Notes: generated by a model from the letters alone, not told the origin. DNA of 15,722 nucleotides from Deinococcus sp. (GCA_025351205.1 JANXWI010000322.1:1-15722); one strand, 5' to 3'; positions 1 to 8,446 are shown, numbered from the stretch's first letter. Program-made: numbers and translations.

Positions 1-1
1 C

Positions 2-100
2 TTCAAGTCCAAGGCGAAATTCTCGCCCTGGGCCGGGCAGGAGCTGCGCGGCTGGCCCACCCTGACGCTGGTGGCCGGGCGGGTGGCTTTCCGGCGGTGA
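2..100 (+). CDS. pyrC: Dihydroorotase, C-terminal end (partial)
   Basis: The window opens inside a reading frame that runs 32 codons to a TGA at 98-100. The visible residues include SPWAGQELRGWPTLTLVAGR, which resembles the usual C-terminal strand of bacterial dihydroorotases (pattern SPF/W-x-G-x-x-L-x-G-x-P/V-x-x-T-x-x-x-G-x-V). That family closes N-carbamoyl-aspartate to dihydroorotate in cytosolic pyrimidine synthesis. The catalytic metal-binding residues lie upstream of the window, so the call rests on the tail only. Other cyclic amidohydrolases (hydantoinase/allantoinase group) have a similar tail and cannot be excluded. The stop overlaps the next gene's ATG by one base (TGATG), so the two are probably co-transcribed and translationally coupled. 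Confidence 0.7.
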   Translation, partial: FKSKAKFSPWAGQELRGWPTLTLVAGRVAFRR

Positions 101-675
101 TGCTGGCTCAGCGGGACGCCATACTGTCTCGTCTCTGCGGACAGGTGTGGCCCTTCGCGCCGCTCCTCGACACCGTGCGGGTCGCGTCGGTGGCCCGCGT
201 GCTGGACATCGGTGGGGGAGAGGGTGGCCTGCTGGCCGAGCTTCAGAGGCGCGGGCACGCCGGGCAGACTGAGCTGGTGGATGGACAGTCAGGCACGGAC
301 GCGCACGCTCTGCCTTTTGCCGACGCCAGTTTCGACGAAGTGTTTATGCTCAGGGTGCTGGCCCATCTGCATACGCCTGAACTGGCACTGGCCGAAGCCC
401 TGAGGGTCCTGGCACCGGGTGGACAGTTGATCGTGGCTTCACATGGACCGCGCCACCTGGCAGAACTGTTCGGGCCGGGTCAGCCTTCTCAGAAACCCGG
501 TGGGGGGACGTGGAAGCCGCTGGACATCACCCTGCCCGTCGCCTTGACGCCAGCAGATCAGCAGGCACTGGCTGCAAGGTATGGCAGGCAGCCCCAATTC
601 CTCGCCGACAGGCGGGCCACGCTTCATCTTTCGGGCTGGATATCGCCGCGTGAACGTCTTCAAGAAGAAGGGTGA
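100..675 (+). CDS. Class I SAM-dependent methyltransferase
   Basis: The 191-aa product has the class I methyltransferase core. VLDIGGGEG (about residues 34-42) is the glycine-rich SAM-binding motif I; an acidic residue follows strand 2 (ELVDGQ, about 59-64); ALPFADASFDEVF (about 70-82) is the usual motif II region; and RVLAPGGQLIVASHG (about 102-116) is the post-motif strand. It is short, with no obvious substrate domain: the last 70 residues carry only a loop and a C-terminal strand. The substrate (small molecule, RNA or protein) cannot be told. I chose the ATG at 100 because it overlaps the upstream TGA (TGATG). A GTG at 97 would add one residue. A hairpin terminator overlaps the stop codon. 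It is probably expressed as the last gene of a pyrimidine-linked transcript, but a role in pyrimidine synthesis is not implied. Confidence 0.85.
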   Translation: MLAQRDAILSRLCGQVWPFAPLLDTVRVASVARVLDIGGGEGGLLAELQRRGHAGQTELVDGQSGTDAHALPFADASFDEVFMLRVLAHLHTPELALAEALRVLAPGGQLIVASHGPRHLAELFGPGQPSQKPGGGTWKPLDITLPVALTPADQQALAARYGRQPQFLADRRATLHLSGWISPRERLQEEG

Positions 676-704
676 ACCTGACCGAAATCAGCTTCACCCC
701 TTTT
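670..704. terminator. Intrinsic terminator between convergent genes
   Basis: GGGTGAA (670-676) pairs with TTCACCC (693-699). Inside it CTGA (678-681) pairs with TCAG (688-691) around a six-base loop, with one C-C mismatch between the two stems, and CTTTT follows. The TGA of the methyltransferase lies in the left arm. On the minus strand the same stem is followed by TTCTTCTT, so it probably also terminates the rnr transcript arriving from the other side. Confidence 0.8.
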
Positions 705-718
705 CGCACTGCCCTGCT

Positions 719-3700
719 TCAGTCTGTCGCGCCGTTGCCACCACGGCGACCTCTGCGGCGGCGGCGGCGCTTGCTGGCGTCACCGCCGTCGGCACCCTCA
801 CTGCTCGCGGTCACGGCGACGCTGGCCTGAGCCGGTGCGGCCTGCTGGCGGGGAGCGCGGCCCTCCTGCCCCCGGCCCTGCCCGCCGCGCTGCCCACCCT
901 GAGCACGGCCAGCAGGCCGCTCAGCGCTGCGGGCGTCGCCCTGCTGCGGGCGTCCACCCCGGAGACCGCCACTCGCGCCGCCGCGCTGGTAGCTGCCGCC
1001 GCTCTGGCCGTCTTCGGGCGGCATGTTGTCCAGCGTCCAGTCGCCGAAGTACATGCGCTGCACGGTCACGTTCACCGGGCGCAGGTGCTCGTTGCGCGGC
1101 CTGTCGAGCGTGATGATCCGGCGCTTGCCCCCGCCCAGGCCGCCCGAGGGGCTGGCGCTGCGCTGGGCGGGCCGATCCGTGCCTGTGCGCGCCTCGCTGC
1201 GCCCGGCCTCGGCCTTGTCCGGCCTGCCCGCGTCGGGCCTGCCTGCGTCCGGGCGTGCCGTGCCTGTGCGCGGCGGCCTGCTGGCGTTGGGGGCGGCCTG
1301 CTGCTGCTCCTCCTGCGAGGTGCGGGGGGCAGGGATGCTGGGAATCATGGTGCTCAACTTCTCGCGCTTGCTCGATTCGCGGTCCCCGCCGCGCCGGGCG
1401 CGGGGCCTGACTTCGTTGCCGTCCATGTTGCTCTCCTGTGAAAATTCGATCTGCCGGGCCAAGGGATTGACCTGCGTGATGCGGATGGTGATGTTCTCTC
1501 CGACCCGGAAGACCCTGCCGCTGGTCTTGCCCTTCAGGATTCCGGCTTCCTCGATGTACAGGTAGTAGTCGTCGTCGAGGTTCGAGATGTGGATGCGCCC
1601 TTCGACGCCGTTTTCCAGCGATACGAACAGCCCGCTGGCGATCACGCCCGACACGTAGCCGGGAAACACCAGGTCCAGGTTTTCCTGCGCCCACTTGGCC
1701 TGGTAGTACTTGGTCAGGTCGCGCTCGGCCTCGCTGGCGGTGCGCTCACGTTCGCTGGTGTGCCGTCCCATCTCGGCCAGTCTGCCGTTCATGTCGGCCT
1801 TCTGGCGGTCTGTCAGCTCACCGCTGAGGCTGGCTTTCAGCATGCGGTGCACCAGCAGGTCGGGGTAACGCCGGATGGGCGAGGTAAAGTGCAGGTACTC
1901 ATCGAAGGCCAGCCCGAAGTGCCCCAGGTTCTCGCCCGCGTACTTGGCCTGCTGCATGGAACGCAGCAGCAGCGTGTTGACGGCGGTTTCCTGCCCGGTG
2001 CCGCGCACCTGCTTGAGCACGGCCTGATACGCCTGCGGGGTCGGCTCGTTGCCCGGAAAGGCCAGCCCCAGCCGCCCGATGGCGCTGCTCACGTCCTGAA
2101 AGCGGGCCAGGGTCGGCTCCTCGTGAATACGGTACAGACCGGGAATATTGCGTTCCAGCAGGGCGCGGGCCACCACCTTGTTGGCGAGCAGCATCAGGTC
2201 CTCGATCATGCCGCGCGCTGTTTCCTCGCGCACCGGCACCAGTTCCAGGTGGCCGTCCTTGCCCACGTCCACCTTGACCTCGCGCATCTTGAAGTCGAGC
2301 GCGCCCTCACGCAGCCGCCGCTGACGAAGGCGGCTGGTGATCTTGAGCAGCAGATGCAGGTCGCCCTCCAGCGCGCGGGCCTGCTCCGGCAGCGTGGCGA
2401 CGGCCTCCGAGTACGCCTGCACCTCGTCGTAGGTCAGCCGCGCCTTGCTGCGGATCACGCTGGGGGTCAGCTTCACGTCCAGAATGTCGCCGTCAATATT
2501 GATCTCGATCAGGGCCGAGAGCGTCAGGCGGTCCTCGTCGGGCACCAGGCTGCACACGCCGTTGCTCAGGTGCTCGGGCAGCATCGGCAGCACCTGGCCG
2601 GGCAGGTACACGCTGGTGGCGCGGGCGTAGGCCTCGTCGTCCAGTGGCTGCCCGGCCTTCACGTAGTGGCTCACATCGGCGATATGCACGCCCACCACGA
2701 AGTTGCCCTCGGGGGTGGGTTGAATGTGAATGGCGTCGTCGAAATCCTTGGCGTCGCGCCCGTCCACGGTGAAGATGTTGTAGCCGCGCAGGTCGAGCCG
2801 CCCGGCCAGTGCGGCCTCCGGAATCCGCGCCGGAATGGCCGCTGCTTCCTCCAGCACCTCGTCTGGGAAGTCGCCCCTCAGGCCGTACTTGATGATCACG
2901 GCCTGGGTCTCGGTCTCGGGGTCGTCCTCGTTGCCCAGCACCTTGAGCACCTGACCGTACACCTCGTCCTCGCCGGTCTCCTCGGGCCAGAACAGCTTGG
3001 TGACCATGCGTGCGCCGTCGGGCAGGCCTTCCAGACCCTCCGGCACCAGCATGATGCGGTTTCTGTTGCGGGCGTCGTCGGGTTTCAGGAAGGCGTAGCC
3101 GTGTGAGTGTTCCAGGCTGCCCACCAGCTGCACGCTCGCACGCTCGACCACGCGCACCACCACCCCCGCCGGGCTGTCGCCGCGCCGCCCACCGCGTCCC
3201 TCGGGGCGAATGAGTACGGTGTCGCCGGTCCAGGCCTCCAGGGTCTGACCCTCGGGGATGTAATAATCGTCACCGCCCGAATCCGGAACCACGAAGCCGA
3301 AGCCGCTCTTGGACGCCTGAAAGCGCCCGCGCACCAGATTCATTGACTCGGGCAGGCCGTAGGTGCGCTTGCGGGTCTGGATGACGAGTCCGGCGTGGAC
3401 CAGTTCGTCCATCAGGCCCGACAGGTCGCTGCGGTACTGGCCCAGCTTCTCGCGTCCCTGGCGGGTAAAACTGCGCTCGAAGTCGCGGATATGCACCGGG
3501 CGGCCCAGTTTGCGGAGCTGCTCGACAACGAGAGACTGCGCCGGGTGTGCGTCCAGTGTCGCCTCAGCATCCGAGTCCGGGATGTTGCTGGCCTCCCCGC
3601 TTTCCAGCTCGGCTGCGCTGGCCGCCGCGAGTTCTTCCTGCTGGCGCTGCTTCTTGGTACGGCGCGGGGCGGGTTTGACTTTGACAGCCCTGGCGGGCAC

Positions 3701-4726
3701 TGTGCTCACTTCAGGAGCCGCCGCCTCAGCCTCTGCAACCGGAGACTCTTCAACCGGAGCAGGGTCATTGACCGGAGTGACGGCGTCGGCGCGGGGCCTG
3801 CGGCCTTTGCGCTGGCCGGGCTGAACCGTTTCGGGCGCGGCCTGGACCGTCTCGCCTGACGTGTCCTGGGCGTCAGCGTCTGGGATATCGGAGGCGACGG
3901 CGTCCTGCGTCACCTGACCGGACCCCTTGCGGCCACGCCTGGAAACCGGAGTCACCAGAGTCACCGGGGCTGGCGCGGCAGGTTCGACCTCGGTGGGTGC
4001 AGAGACTTCGGCAGGCTTGAGGGCCTTGCCGGAAGCGGCTTTCCTGCCGCCCGTTCTGGCCGCCACAGGTGCAGCGGTCACCTCGGGCAGCGGAAGCGCC
4101 GGGGTCTTTCGCCCACGTGTTGCCGCAGCGCCGACCTGCTCTGAAACGGACCCGGCCCCTGGCTCGGCGGCGACCGGCAGACTGGCAACCGGCTTCATTC
4201 CTGCCGGAACAGCCGGGACGCCGGCCCTGCGCCCGGATCTGGCCGGGGCAGCACCTGCGTGCTGCGCGTCGGCTGTCTGATCAGCGGCTGTCTGACCAGT
4301 TGGTGCGGGCCTGGTCTTGCCGCCAGCTTTTTTCCCTTTCGCCTGGACGGAAACGGTCTCCGGCTCGGCCACAGGCATGTCGGCCACAGATGCAGTCGCA
4401 ATCAGTTCGGCCTGTTCCGAAGCCGCCCTGCCCGACCTGCCGACAGCCTTCTGTGCAACCTTGTCCGGAACCGCTTTCTTCTGTGCGGCGGTGCTTTTGC
4501 TCAATCTGGATGTTGCTGACACTGGTACGACTGGCCCGGCTTTGGCAGCCTCGGCCTGCTCCGGCGCGGCACCTTTGGCCTGACCGGCTCGATTCTTTTT
4601 GCTCACTGCTCCGCCGTCTACTTCTGGCGCGGCGCTTCTGGCCTTGCTCGCCCTCTTCTGGACACTGCTGTCCTGGGGGGTCGCGCCCGGCTTCTCAGCT
4701 CCGCGCTCCTTGCTGCTCTTTGGCAT
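719..4726 (-). CDS. rnr: RNase R with very long N- and C-terminal tails
   Basis: This 3'-5' exoribonuclease degrades structured RNA in the cytosol. E. coli RNase R is 813 aa; this product is 1335 aa. Residues 1-393 are an Ala/Pro/Lys/Arg-rich tail with no Cys, Trp, Phe or Tyr. A winged-helix domain (about 397-457) and cold-shock domains (about 463-600) follow. The RNB catalytic domain has DGRDAKDFDDA at 655-665; Asp655, 661, 663 and 664 match the four E. coli metal-binding Asp residues. HFTSPIRRYPDLLVHR is at 946-961. The S1 domain (about 1017-1097) has GYVSGVIASGLFVSLENG. Residues 1098-1335 are disordered and Arg/Gly/Gln-rich, with a GRPDA repeat (15-bp DNA repeat at 1221-1250), a conserved-looking island at about 1197-1240 and an Arg-rich end. 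The start has an AGGTG ribosome site. It lies 277 bp downstream of xth on the same strand. The enzyme call is sure; the roles of the tails are not known to me. Confidence 0.97.
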   Translation of the reverse strand: MPKSSKERGAEKPGATPQDSSVQKRASKARSAAPEVDGGAVSKKNRAGQAKGAAPEQAEAAKAGPVVPVSATSRLSKSTAAQKKAVPDKVAQKAVGRSGRAASEQAELIATASVADMPVAEPETVSVQAKGKKAGGKTRPAPTGQTAADQTADAQHAGAAPARSGRRAGVPAVPAGMKPVASLPVAAEPGAGSVSEQVGAAATRGRKTPALPLPEVTAAPVAARTGGRKAASGKALKPAEVSAPTEVEPAAPAPVTLVTPVSRRGRKGSGQVTQDAVASDIPDADAQDTSGETVQAAPETVQPGQRKGRRPRADAVTPVNDPAPVEESPVAEAEAAAPEVSTVPARAVKVKPAPRRTKKQRQQEELAAASAAELESGEASNIPDSDAEATLDAHPAQSLVVEQLRKLGRPVHIRDFERSFTRQGREKLGQYRSDLSGLMDELVHAGLVIQTRKRTYGLPESMNLVRGRFQASKSGFGFVVPDSGGDDYYIPEGQTLEAWTGDTVLIRPEGRGGRRGDSPAGVVVRVVERASVQLVGSLEHSHGYAFLKPDDARNRNRIMLVPEGLEGLPDGARMVTKLFWPEETGEDEVYGQVLKVLGNEDDPETETQAVIIKYGLRGDFPDEVLEEAAAIPARIPEAALAGRLDLRGYNIFTVDGRDAKDFDDAIHIQPTPEGNFVVGVHIADVSHYVKAGQPLDDEAYARATSVYLPGQVLPMLPEHLSNGVCSLVPDEDRLTLSALIEINIDGDILDVKLTPSVIRSKARLTYDEVQAYSEAVATLPEQARALEGDLHLLLKITSRLRQRRLREGALDFKMREVKVDVGKDGHLELVPVREETARGMIEDLMLLANKVVARALLERNIPGLYRIHEEPTLARFQDVSSAIGRLGLAFPGNEPTPQAYQAVLKQVRGTGQETAVNTLLLRSMQQAKYAGENLGHFGLAFDEYLHFTSPIRRYPDLLVHRMLKASLSGELTDRQKADMNGRLAEMGRHTSERERTASEAERDLTKYYQAKWAQENLDLVFPGYVSGVIASGLFVSLENGVEGRIHISNLDDDYYLYIEEAGILKGKTSGRVFRVGENITIRITQVNPLARQIEFSQESNMDGNEVRPRARRGGDRESSKREKLSTMIPSIPAPRTSQEEQQQAAPNASRPPRTGTARPDAGRPDAGRPDKAEAGRSEARTGTDRPAQRSASPSGGLGGGKRRIITLDRPRNEHLRPVNVTVQRMYFGDWTLDNMPPEDGQSGGSYQRGGASGGLRGGRPQQGDARSAERPAGRAQGGQRGGQGRGQEGRAPRQQAAPAQASVAVTASSEGADGGDASKRRRRRRGRRGGNGATD

Positions 4727-4730
4727 TCAG

Positions 4731-4735
4731 CACCT
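4731..4735 (-). promoter_or_regulatory. Ribosome binding site of rnr
   Basis: On the minus strand AAAAGGTGCTGA directly precedes the ATG. AGGTG can pair with the CACCU of the 16S rRNA 3' end at short spacing. This supports the distal ATG, and so the long N-terminal tail, as the true start. It contrasts with most genes in the window, which have a -10 box at this place. Confidence 0.6.
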
Positions 4736-4893
4736 TTTGGTCGCTCGCGGGCGGCGGCGGTACACGGGTCACCTCGTCGCGGTCCTGATGCGGGGGTTCT
4801 CTGCTGTACACATGCGCGGGGCGGGATTTTCCAGCCGAGCCATTCCACGGGGGAAATGGCCGCTCCAGCGAGGATTGCTTGTCACGGGCCTGC

Positions 4894-4938
4894 ACGGAAC
4901 GCCTGCATGTACGGAACGTACGGTTTCAGGAGGTACGG
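4894..4938. repeat. Cluster of GTACGG/ACGGAACG repeats upstream of rnr
   Basis: ACGGAACG occurs at 4894-4901 and 4911-4918. GTACGG occurs at 4909-4914, 4918-4923 and 4933-4938. The cluster lies about 170-230 bp upstream of the rnr ATG and downstream of the xth stop, where a promoter or operator for rnr would be expected. No confident -35/-10 pair was found in the 277-bp gap 4727-5003, so a regulatory role is inference only. Confidence 0.35.
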
Positions 4939-4977
4939 TGCAGCCTTAACCCGGAAGCGCCTTTACTGTAGCACGCC

Positions 4978-5003
4978 GCCTGCACGGCAGGCTGAGCACA
5001 TGC

Positions 5004-5006
<3 letters not shown>
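4978..5006 (-). terminator. Two adjacent hairpins at the end of xth
   Basis: TGAGCACATGCTCA (4993-5006) is a palindrome with 6-bp arms and includes the xth stop codon. It is followed on the minus strand by GCCTGC-CGT-GCAGGC (4978-4992), a perfect 6-bp stem with a three-base loop. There is no T-run after either, so this is a weak intrinsic terminator, an RNA 3'-end protecting structure, or both. It may allow some read-through into rnr. Confidence 0.45.
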
Positions 5007-5768
<762 letters not shown>

Positions 5769-5769
5769 A

Positions 5770-5802
5770 GCGGCTGTACCGGAGAACTGGCGGCTGTACC
5801 GG
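5770..5802. repeat. 13-bp direct repeat at the xth start
   Basis: GCGGCTGTACCGG occurs at 5770-5782 and again at 5790-5802, a 20-bp period. Read toward xth it is CCGGTACAGCCGC twice, each containing a TACAGC hexamer, directly before the start codon. The rest of the divergent gap (5769-5962) shows only the -10 box of the next gene. Confidence 0.6.
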
Positions 5803-5950
5803 GAGAGCAGGCCCAGCTGGACGAAACAGGTTGGCCGTGACGTTGCAGGCCGATCACGCCGGTTTACACCAGGCTTTACCAAGCATTCATCTGCCGCCGG
5901 TTTTCCGCGCGTGGCCCCGGCGGGAAGGCGCAGAATCGGGCCTCCGGGAG

Positions 5951-5956
5951 TACCCT
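5951..5956 (+). promoter_or_regulatory. -10 box TACCCT, leaderless start
   Basis: TACCCT ends 6 nt before the ATG at 5963, so transcription would begin at or next to the start codon. No convincing Shine-Dalgarno sequence lies at normal distance. The same spacing recurs across this window. Confidence 0.55.
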
Positions 5957-5962
5957 TACTCC

Positions 5963-6271
5963 ATGTCAGACGTGACTTTTCGCAACGAATCCGACGGCGC
6001 GCCGTTCGAGATGACCGCCGCCAAGGCTGCCCGCGTGCTGGACGATATCCGCGCCTGGGCAAGCAGCAACAGCTTCGAACATGTGGTGTTCTGGCGAGAC
6101 CAGGGCGACGCCCAGAAATTCTGGGTGCAGCTCGGTGACGAGCGGCTGAACTACTGGATTCACGAGTCCACCTTCACCGACGGGCTGCACGAACAGGTCG
6201 AGGCCCAGATGGATTTCGCGCGCGGGGCACAGCGACGCAGCACGGCGGGATTCGGCAGGTTCGACAAGTAG
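5963..6271 (+). CDS. Uncharacterised 102-aa acidic protein
   Basis: I do not recognise this family. The product begins MSDVTFRNESDGAPFEM and is rich in aromatic residues in its middle (HVVFWRDQGDAQKFWVQLG, then LNYWIHESTF, about residues 40-71). It looks like a small alpha/beta fold with an N-terminal helix (about 18-34), two central strands and a C-terminal helix (about 73-90), ending in a polar tail. There are no Cys residues, signal peptide or membrane segment, so it should be cytosolic. The open frame extends upstream to 5831, but the ATG at 5963 has a -10 box 6 nt before it, and the upstream extension reads as low-quality sequence. It stands alone, divergent from xth and convergent with the App1-like gene, with a long palindrome right after its stop. 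Confidence 0.75.
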   Translation: MSDVTFRNESDGAPFEMTAAKAARVLDDIRAWASSNSFEHVVFWRDQGDAQKFWVQLGDERLNYWIHESTFTDGLHEQVEAQMDFARGAQRRSTAGFGRFDK

Positions 6272-6278
6272 GCGCGTG

Positions 6279-6359
6279 GCGCGTGGCCTGTGGGCTGTGG
6301 GTAAGGCCAGGGTTCTGAGATCAATCTCGGATTCCTGGTTTTCCCTACAGGCCACGCGC
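6279..6359. repeat. 81-bp stepped palindrome between convergent genes
   Basis: GCGCGTGGCCTGT (6279-6291) pairs perfectly with ACAGGCCACGCGC (6347-6359), and GGG/CCC extends it past a one-base bulge. Inside, CCAGG (6308-6312) pairs with CCTGG (6334-6338), and at the tip GAGAT pairs with ATCTC around CA. Both neighbouring genes end within about 20 bp. It probably terminates both, and its size and layered form suggest an intergenic repeat family of the kind reported from Deinococcus genomes. It has no T-run of its own. Confidence 0.7.
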
Positions 6360-6375
6360 TACAATCCTCCCGCCC

Positions 6376-7578
6376 TCAGAACGGCAGCAGCGGCAGATGC
6401 AGCGAGCGTTCCACCGACTGCGCCACGCTCCGCAGCTCGCCGGGCGTGATCAGACCCAGGGCCATGGCGTGGGCCGCCGCCGCGAAGCTGTCGCGGGCCA
6501 GCACCATGTCCACCCCGATGCGGGCCATGTCCTCGCGCAGCTTCAGCACCCTGCCGTCGCCCTTGCCCTCGTTCACGTCGCGGATGTAGATGCCCAGCAC
6601 CCGCCCCGGAAACCTGCGCGCCACCTCGGCGTAGATCTCGGCGTCGCTCTCGCCGCTGTCGCCCACCAGCACGAACGGCAGGCGCGGGTAGGCCTTGAAG
6701 ATGCGCTCGATGGTGGCGTGTTTGTAGCTGCCGTGCCCGGTCAGGAGGTCCGCGCCCCAGTTGCGTAAAAACAGCGGCCCCAGCGGAATCCGGCGGTACT
6801 CCAGAAACTGCCACAGCAGGTCAAAGAAATTCCAGGGGCTGCTCGACACGTAGAACACCGGATTACGCCCGCGTCCCTTTGGGTGCGGCCCCACTTCGTT
6901 CTCACCAGGCCCGCTCTCACCCGGTCCGTGTTCATCCGCCACCTTCGTGGGCTGGGCAGACGAGGCGGACGGATGGTGCCGCGCCAGCGCCCGGTACAGC
7001 GATCCGACCCCCGGAAACGGCGAACGGGTGCGGGCGTTGCCGGTCAGCACCGTGAACAGCATCCGGCCCACGCTCGTCACGTCCGACCTGATCACGGTGT
7101 CGTCGAGGTCGGAGATCAGGCCGTAGGCGCAGCGCTGGTCATCGACCACCTGCACCCGCGCGTGGCTGGTGCGCTCGCGGCCAGGAATGGTGAGCTGCGC
7201 GTCGTGCCAGCCGGAGGCGAGCGGCTCGGTGGGCTGAAAGCACAGCGTGAAGAAGCCGTCGCTGTCCGAGGTGGCCTCGGCCTGGACGCCGTTCAGAACG
7301 CCGTGAACCGCCACGCCGCCGATCTCGCGCGACAGCAGCCGCCGCACGATGTTGGCGAAGTTGCGCCACCTGGGGTCGGCGTTGGCCGCCGGGTGCAGGG
7401 TCCGGGGCAGCACCACCCGGCCCGTCAGCTCGATGCGCGAGGGGGTGCCCCAGCCGCAGTAGCACAGCAGGCTGAGCAGGCCGCGCGCGCGCCGGGGTTG
7501 CAGCGCACGGCTCAGGGCGCGGTCAAGACCCAGCACCGCGCGTTCGATCAGGGGAACCAGGGGCCGCAGCAGGCTCAT
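6376..7578 (-). CDS. App1/DUF2183-family phosphatase (HAD-like)
   Basis: The 400-aa product carries the App1 catalytic domain, named for the yeast actin-patch phosphatidate phosphatase. ISDLDDTVI at about 155-163 is the DxDxT nucleophile motif, YVSSSPWNFFDLL at about 243-255 is motif II, YKHATIERI at about 285-293 supplies the conserved Lys, and LVGDSGESDAEIY at about 304-316 is the acidic motif IV. The N-terminal 150 residues form a beta-rich region (LTGRVVLP, VAVHGVLNG, SDGFFTLCF). A polar Gly/Pro/Glu/His-rich stretch at about 202-238 is inserted just before motif II. There is no signal peptide, so it is probably cytosolic. The bacterial substrate is not known to me; phosphatidate is only an analogy. 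TACACT lies 8 nt before the ATG. Confidence 0.88.
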   Translation of the reverse strand: MSLLRPLVPLIERAVLGLDRALSRALQPRRARGLLSLLCYCGWGTPSRIELTGRVVLPRTLHPAANADPRWRNFANIVRRLLSREIGGVAVHGVLNGVQAEATSDSDGFFTLCFQPTEPLASGWHDAQLTIPGRERTSHARVQVVDDQRCAYGLISDLDDTVIRSDVTSVGRMLFTVLTGNARTRSPFPGVGSLYRALARHHPSASSAQPTKVADEHGPGESGPGENEVGPHPKGRGRNPVFYVSSSPWNFFDLLWQFLEYRRIPLGPLFLRNWGADLLTGHGSYKHATIERIFKAYPRLPFVLVGDSGESDAEIYAEVARRFPGRVLGIYIRDVNEGKGDGRVLKLREDMARIGVDMVLARDSFAAAAHAMALGLITPGELRSVAQSVERSLHLPLLPF

Positions 7579-7586
7579 CGGCGCAA

Positions 7587-7592
7587 AGTGTA
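7587..7592 (-). promoter_or_regulatory. -10 box TACACT of the App1-like gene
   Basis: On the minus strand TACACT is followed by TTGCGCCG and then the ATG at 7578, an 8-nt spacing that leaves almost no 5' leader. It lies in the 91-bp gap between this gene and the SDR gene, so the App1-like gene can be transcribed alone. Confidence 0.55.
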
Positions 7593-7669
7593 GCGCGGCT
7601 GGGTGGCCGGAAGGTATGGTCCGGAAGACGGTGTTCGGCGCCCATGAGGGCGCAGGCCTCGCAGACCTT

Positions 7670-8440
7670 TCAGCGCAGGTTCATCAGCCGCCTCACCATC
7701 AGATCGGTCAACCCGGGCGTCAGGCCGCTCAACAGGCTCAGCGGGCCGTACCAGGCGGGCGCGAACACCTCGCGGCGGGGGCGCAGCAGCACGTCTGCCA
7801 CGGCGCGGGCCACCACTTCCGGCCCCGGCATCGGCAGCCGGTTCCCGCTGGTCAGCGGCGTGCGGATAAAGCCCGGCGACACCAGACTGACCGACACGCC
7901 CGCGCCCAGCAGTTCGCGCCGCAGCGAGAGCGAGAAGCCGCGCAGGCCGAATTTGCTGGCCGAGTACATACCGTGGGTGGCGATTCGCCCGGCCACCGAG
8001 CCGATGTTGACCACGCTGCCCGCGCGCCGCTCCAGCATGCCCGGCAGCACCAGCCGGGTCAGTTCGATGGGCGCGTACAGGTTCACGTCCAGCACCCGCA
8101 GCGGGTCAGGACCGTCCCACCAGTGGCCTTTGTACATGCCGATTCCGGCGTTGTTGATCAGCGCGTCGATGCGCCCAAAACGCTCCAGCGCGGCCTTCAC
8201 CAGCCGGGCGCGGTCCCCGGGCACACTCACGTCGGCGGCGACGTTCAGAACGTGGGGCAGGACGTGGGGACCGAGTTGGGCGGCCAGCTGCTCCAGCAGG
8301 TCGCCCCGGCGGGCGGTCAGCACCAGCGCGTAGCCCAGAGAGGCCAGGTGGCGCGCGGTGGCCTCACCGATGCCGCTGGAGGCCCCGGTGATCAGCGCCA
8401 CCGTGCGGCGCTCAGCAGGAGAAGAAGAGGAAGCGGTCAT
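7670..8440 (-). CDS. Short-chain dehydrogenase/reductase
   Basis: The 256-aa product is a classical SDR of typical length. TGASSGIG at 18-25 is the NAD(P)-binding glycine motif. An Arg pair (TARRGD) after strand 2 suggests NADP(H) preference. DV at 70-71 contacts the adenine and NNAG is at 96-99. The catalytic tetrad is visible as Asn120, Ser148 (NIGSVAG), Tyr159 and Lys163 (YSASK). The C-terminal part (about 200-256) has a hydrophobic, Pro/Leu-rich run ending in Arg/Lys, as in SDRs acting on lipids or other hydrophobic substrates, but the substrate cannot be told. The ATG at 8440 is preceded by TAGCAT with 6-nt spacing. It runs toward the App1-like gene on the same strand with a 91-bp gap, and is divergent from the protease gene. 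Confidence 0.92.
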   Translation of the reverse strand: MTASSSSPAERRTVALITGASSGIGEATARHLASLGYALVLTARRGDLLEQLAAQLGPHVLPHVLNVAADVSVPGDRARLVKAALERFGRIDALINNAGIGMYKGHWWDGPDPLRVLDVNLYAPIELTRLVLPGMLERRAGSVVNIGSVAGRIATHGMYSASKFGLRGFSLSLRRELLGAGVSVSLVSPGFIRTPLTSGNRLPMPGPEVVARAVADVLLRPRREVFAPAWYGPLSLLSGLTPGLTDLMVRRLMNLR

Positions 8441-8446
8441 GCGGCC

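Noticed and set aside
1589..3106. A 505-codon open frame on the plus strand opposite rnr
   Set aside because: It is antisense to the catalytic core of RNase R, has a His/Gln/Val/Leu-rich composition typical of GC-rich shadow frames, and shows no family motif.
5769..6062. A 98-codon upstream extension of xth
   Set aside because: The added residues are Arg/Pro/Ser-rich with no similarity to the family; the fold begins at MLKRVHVVTLNLNG.
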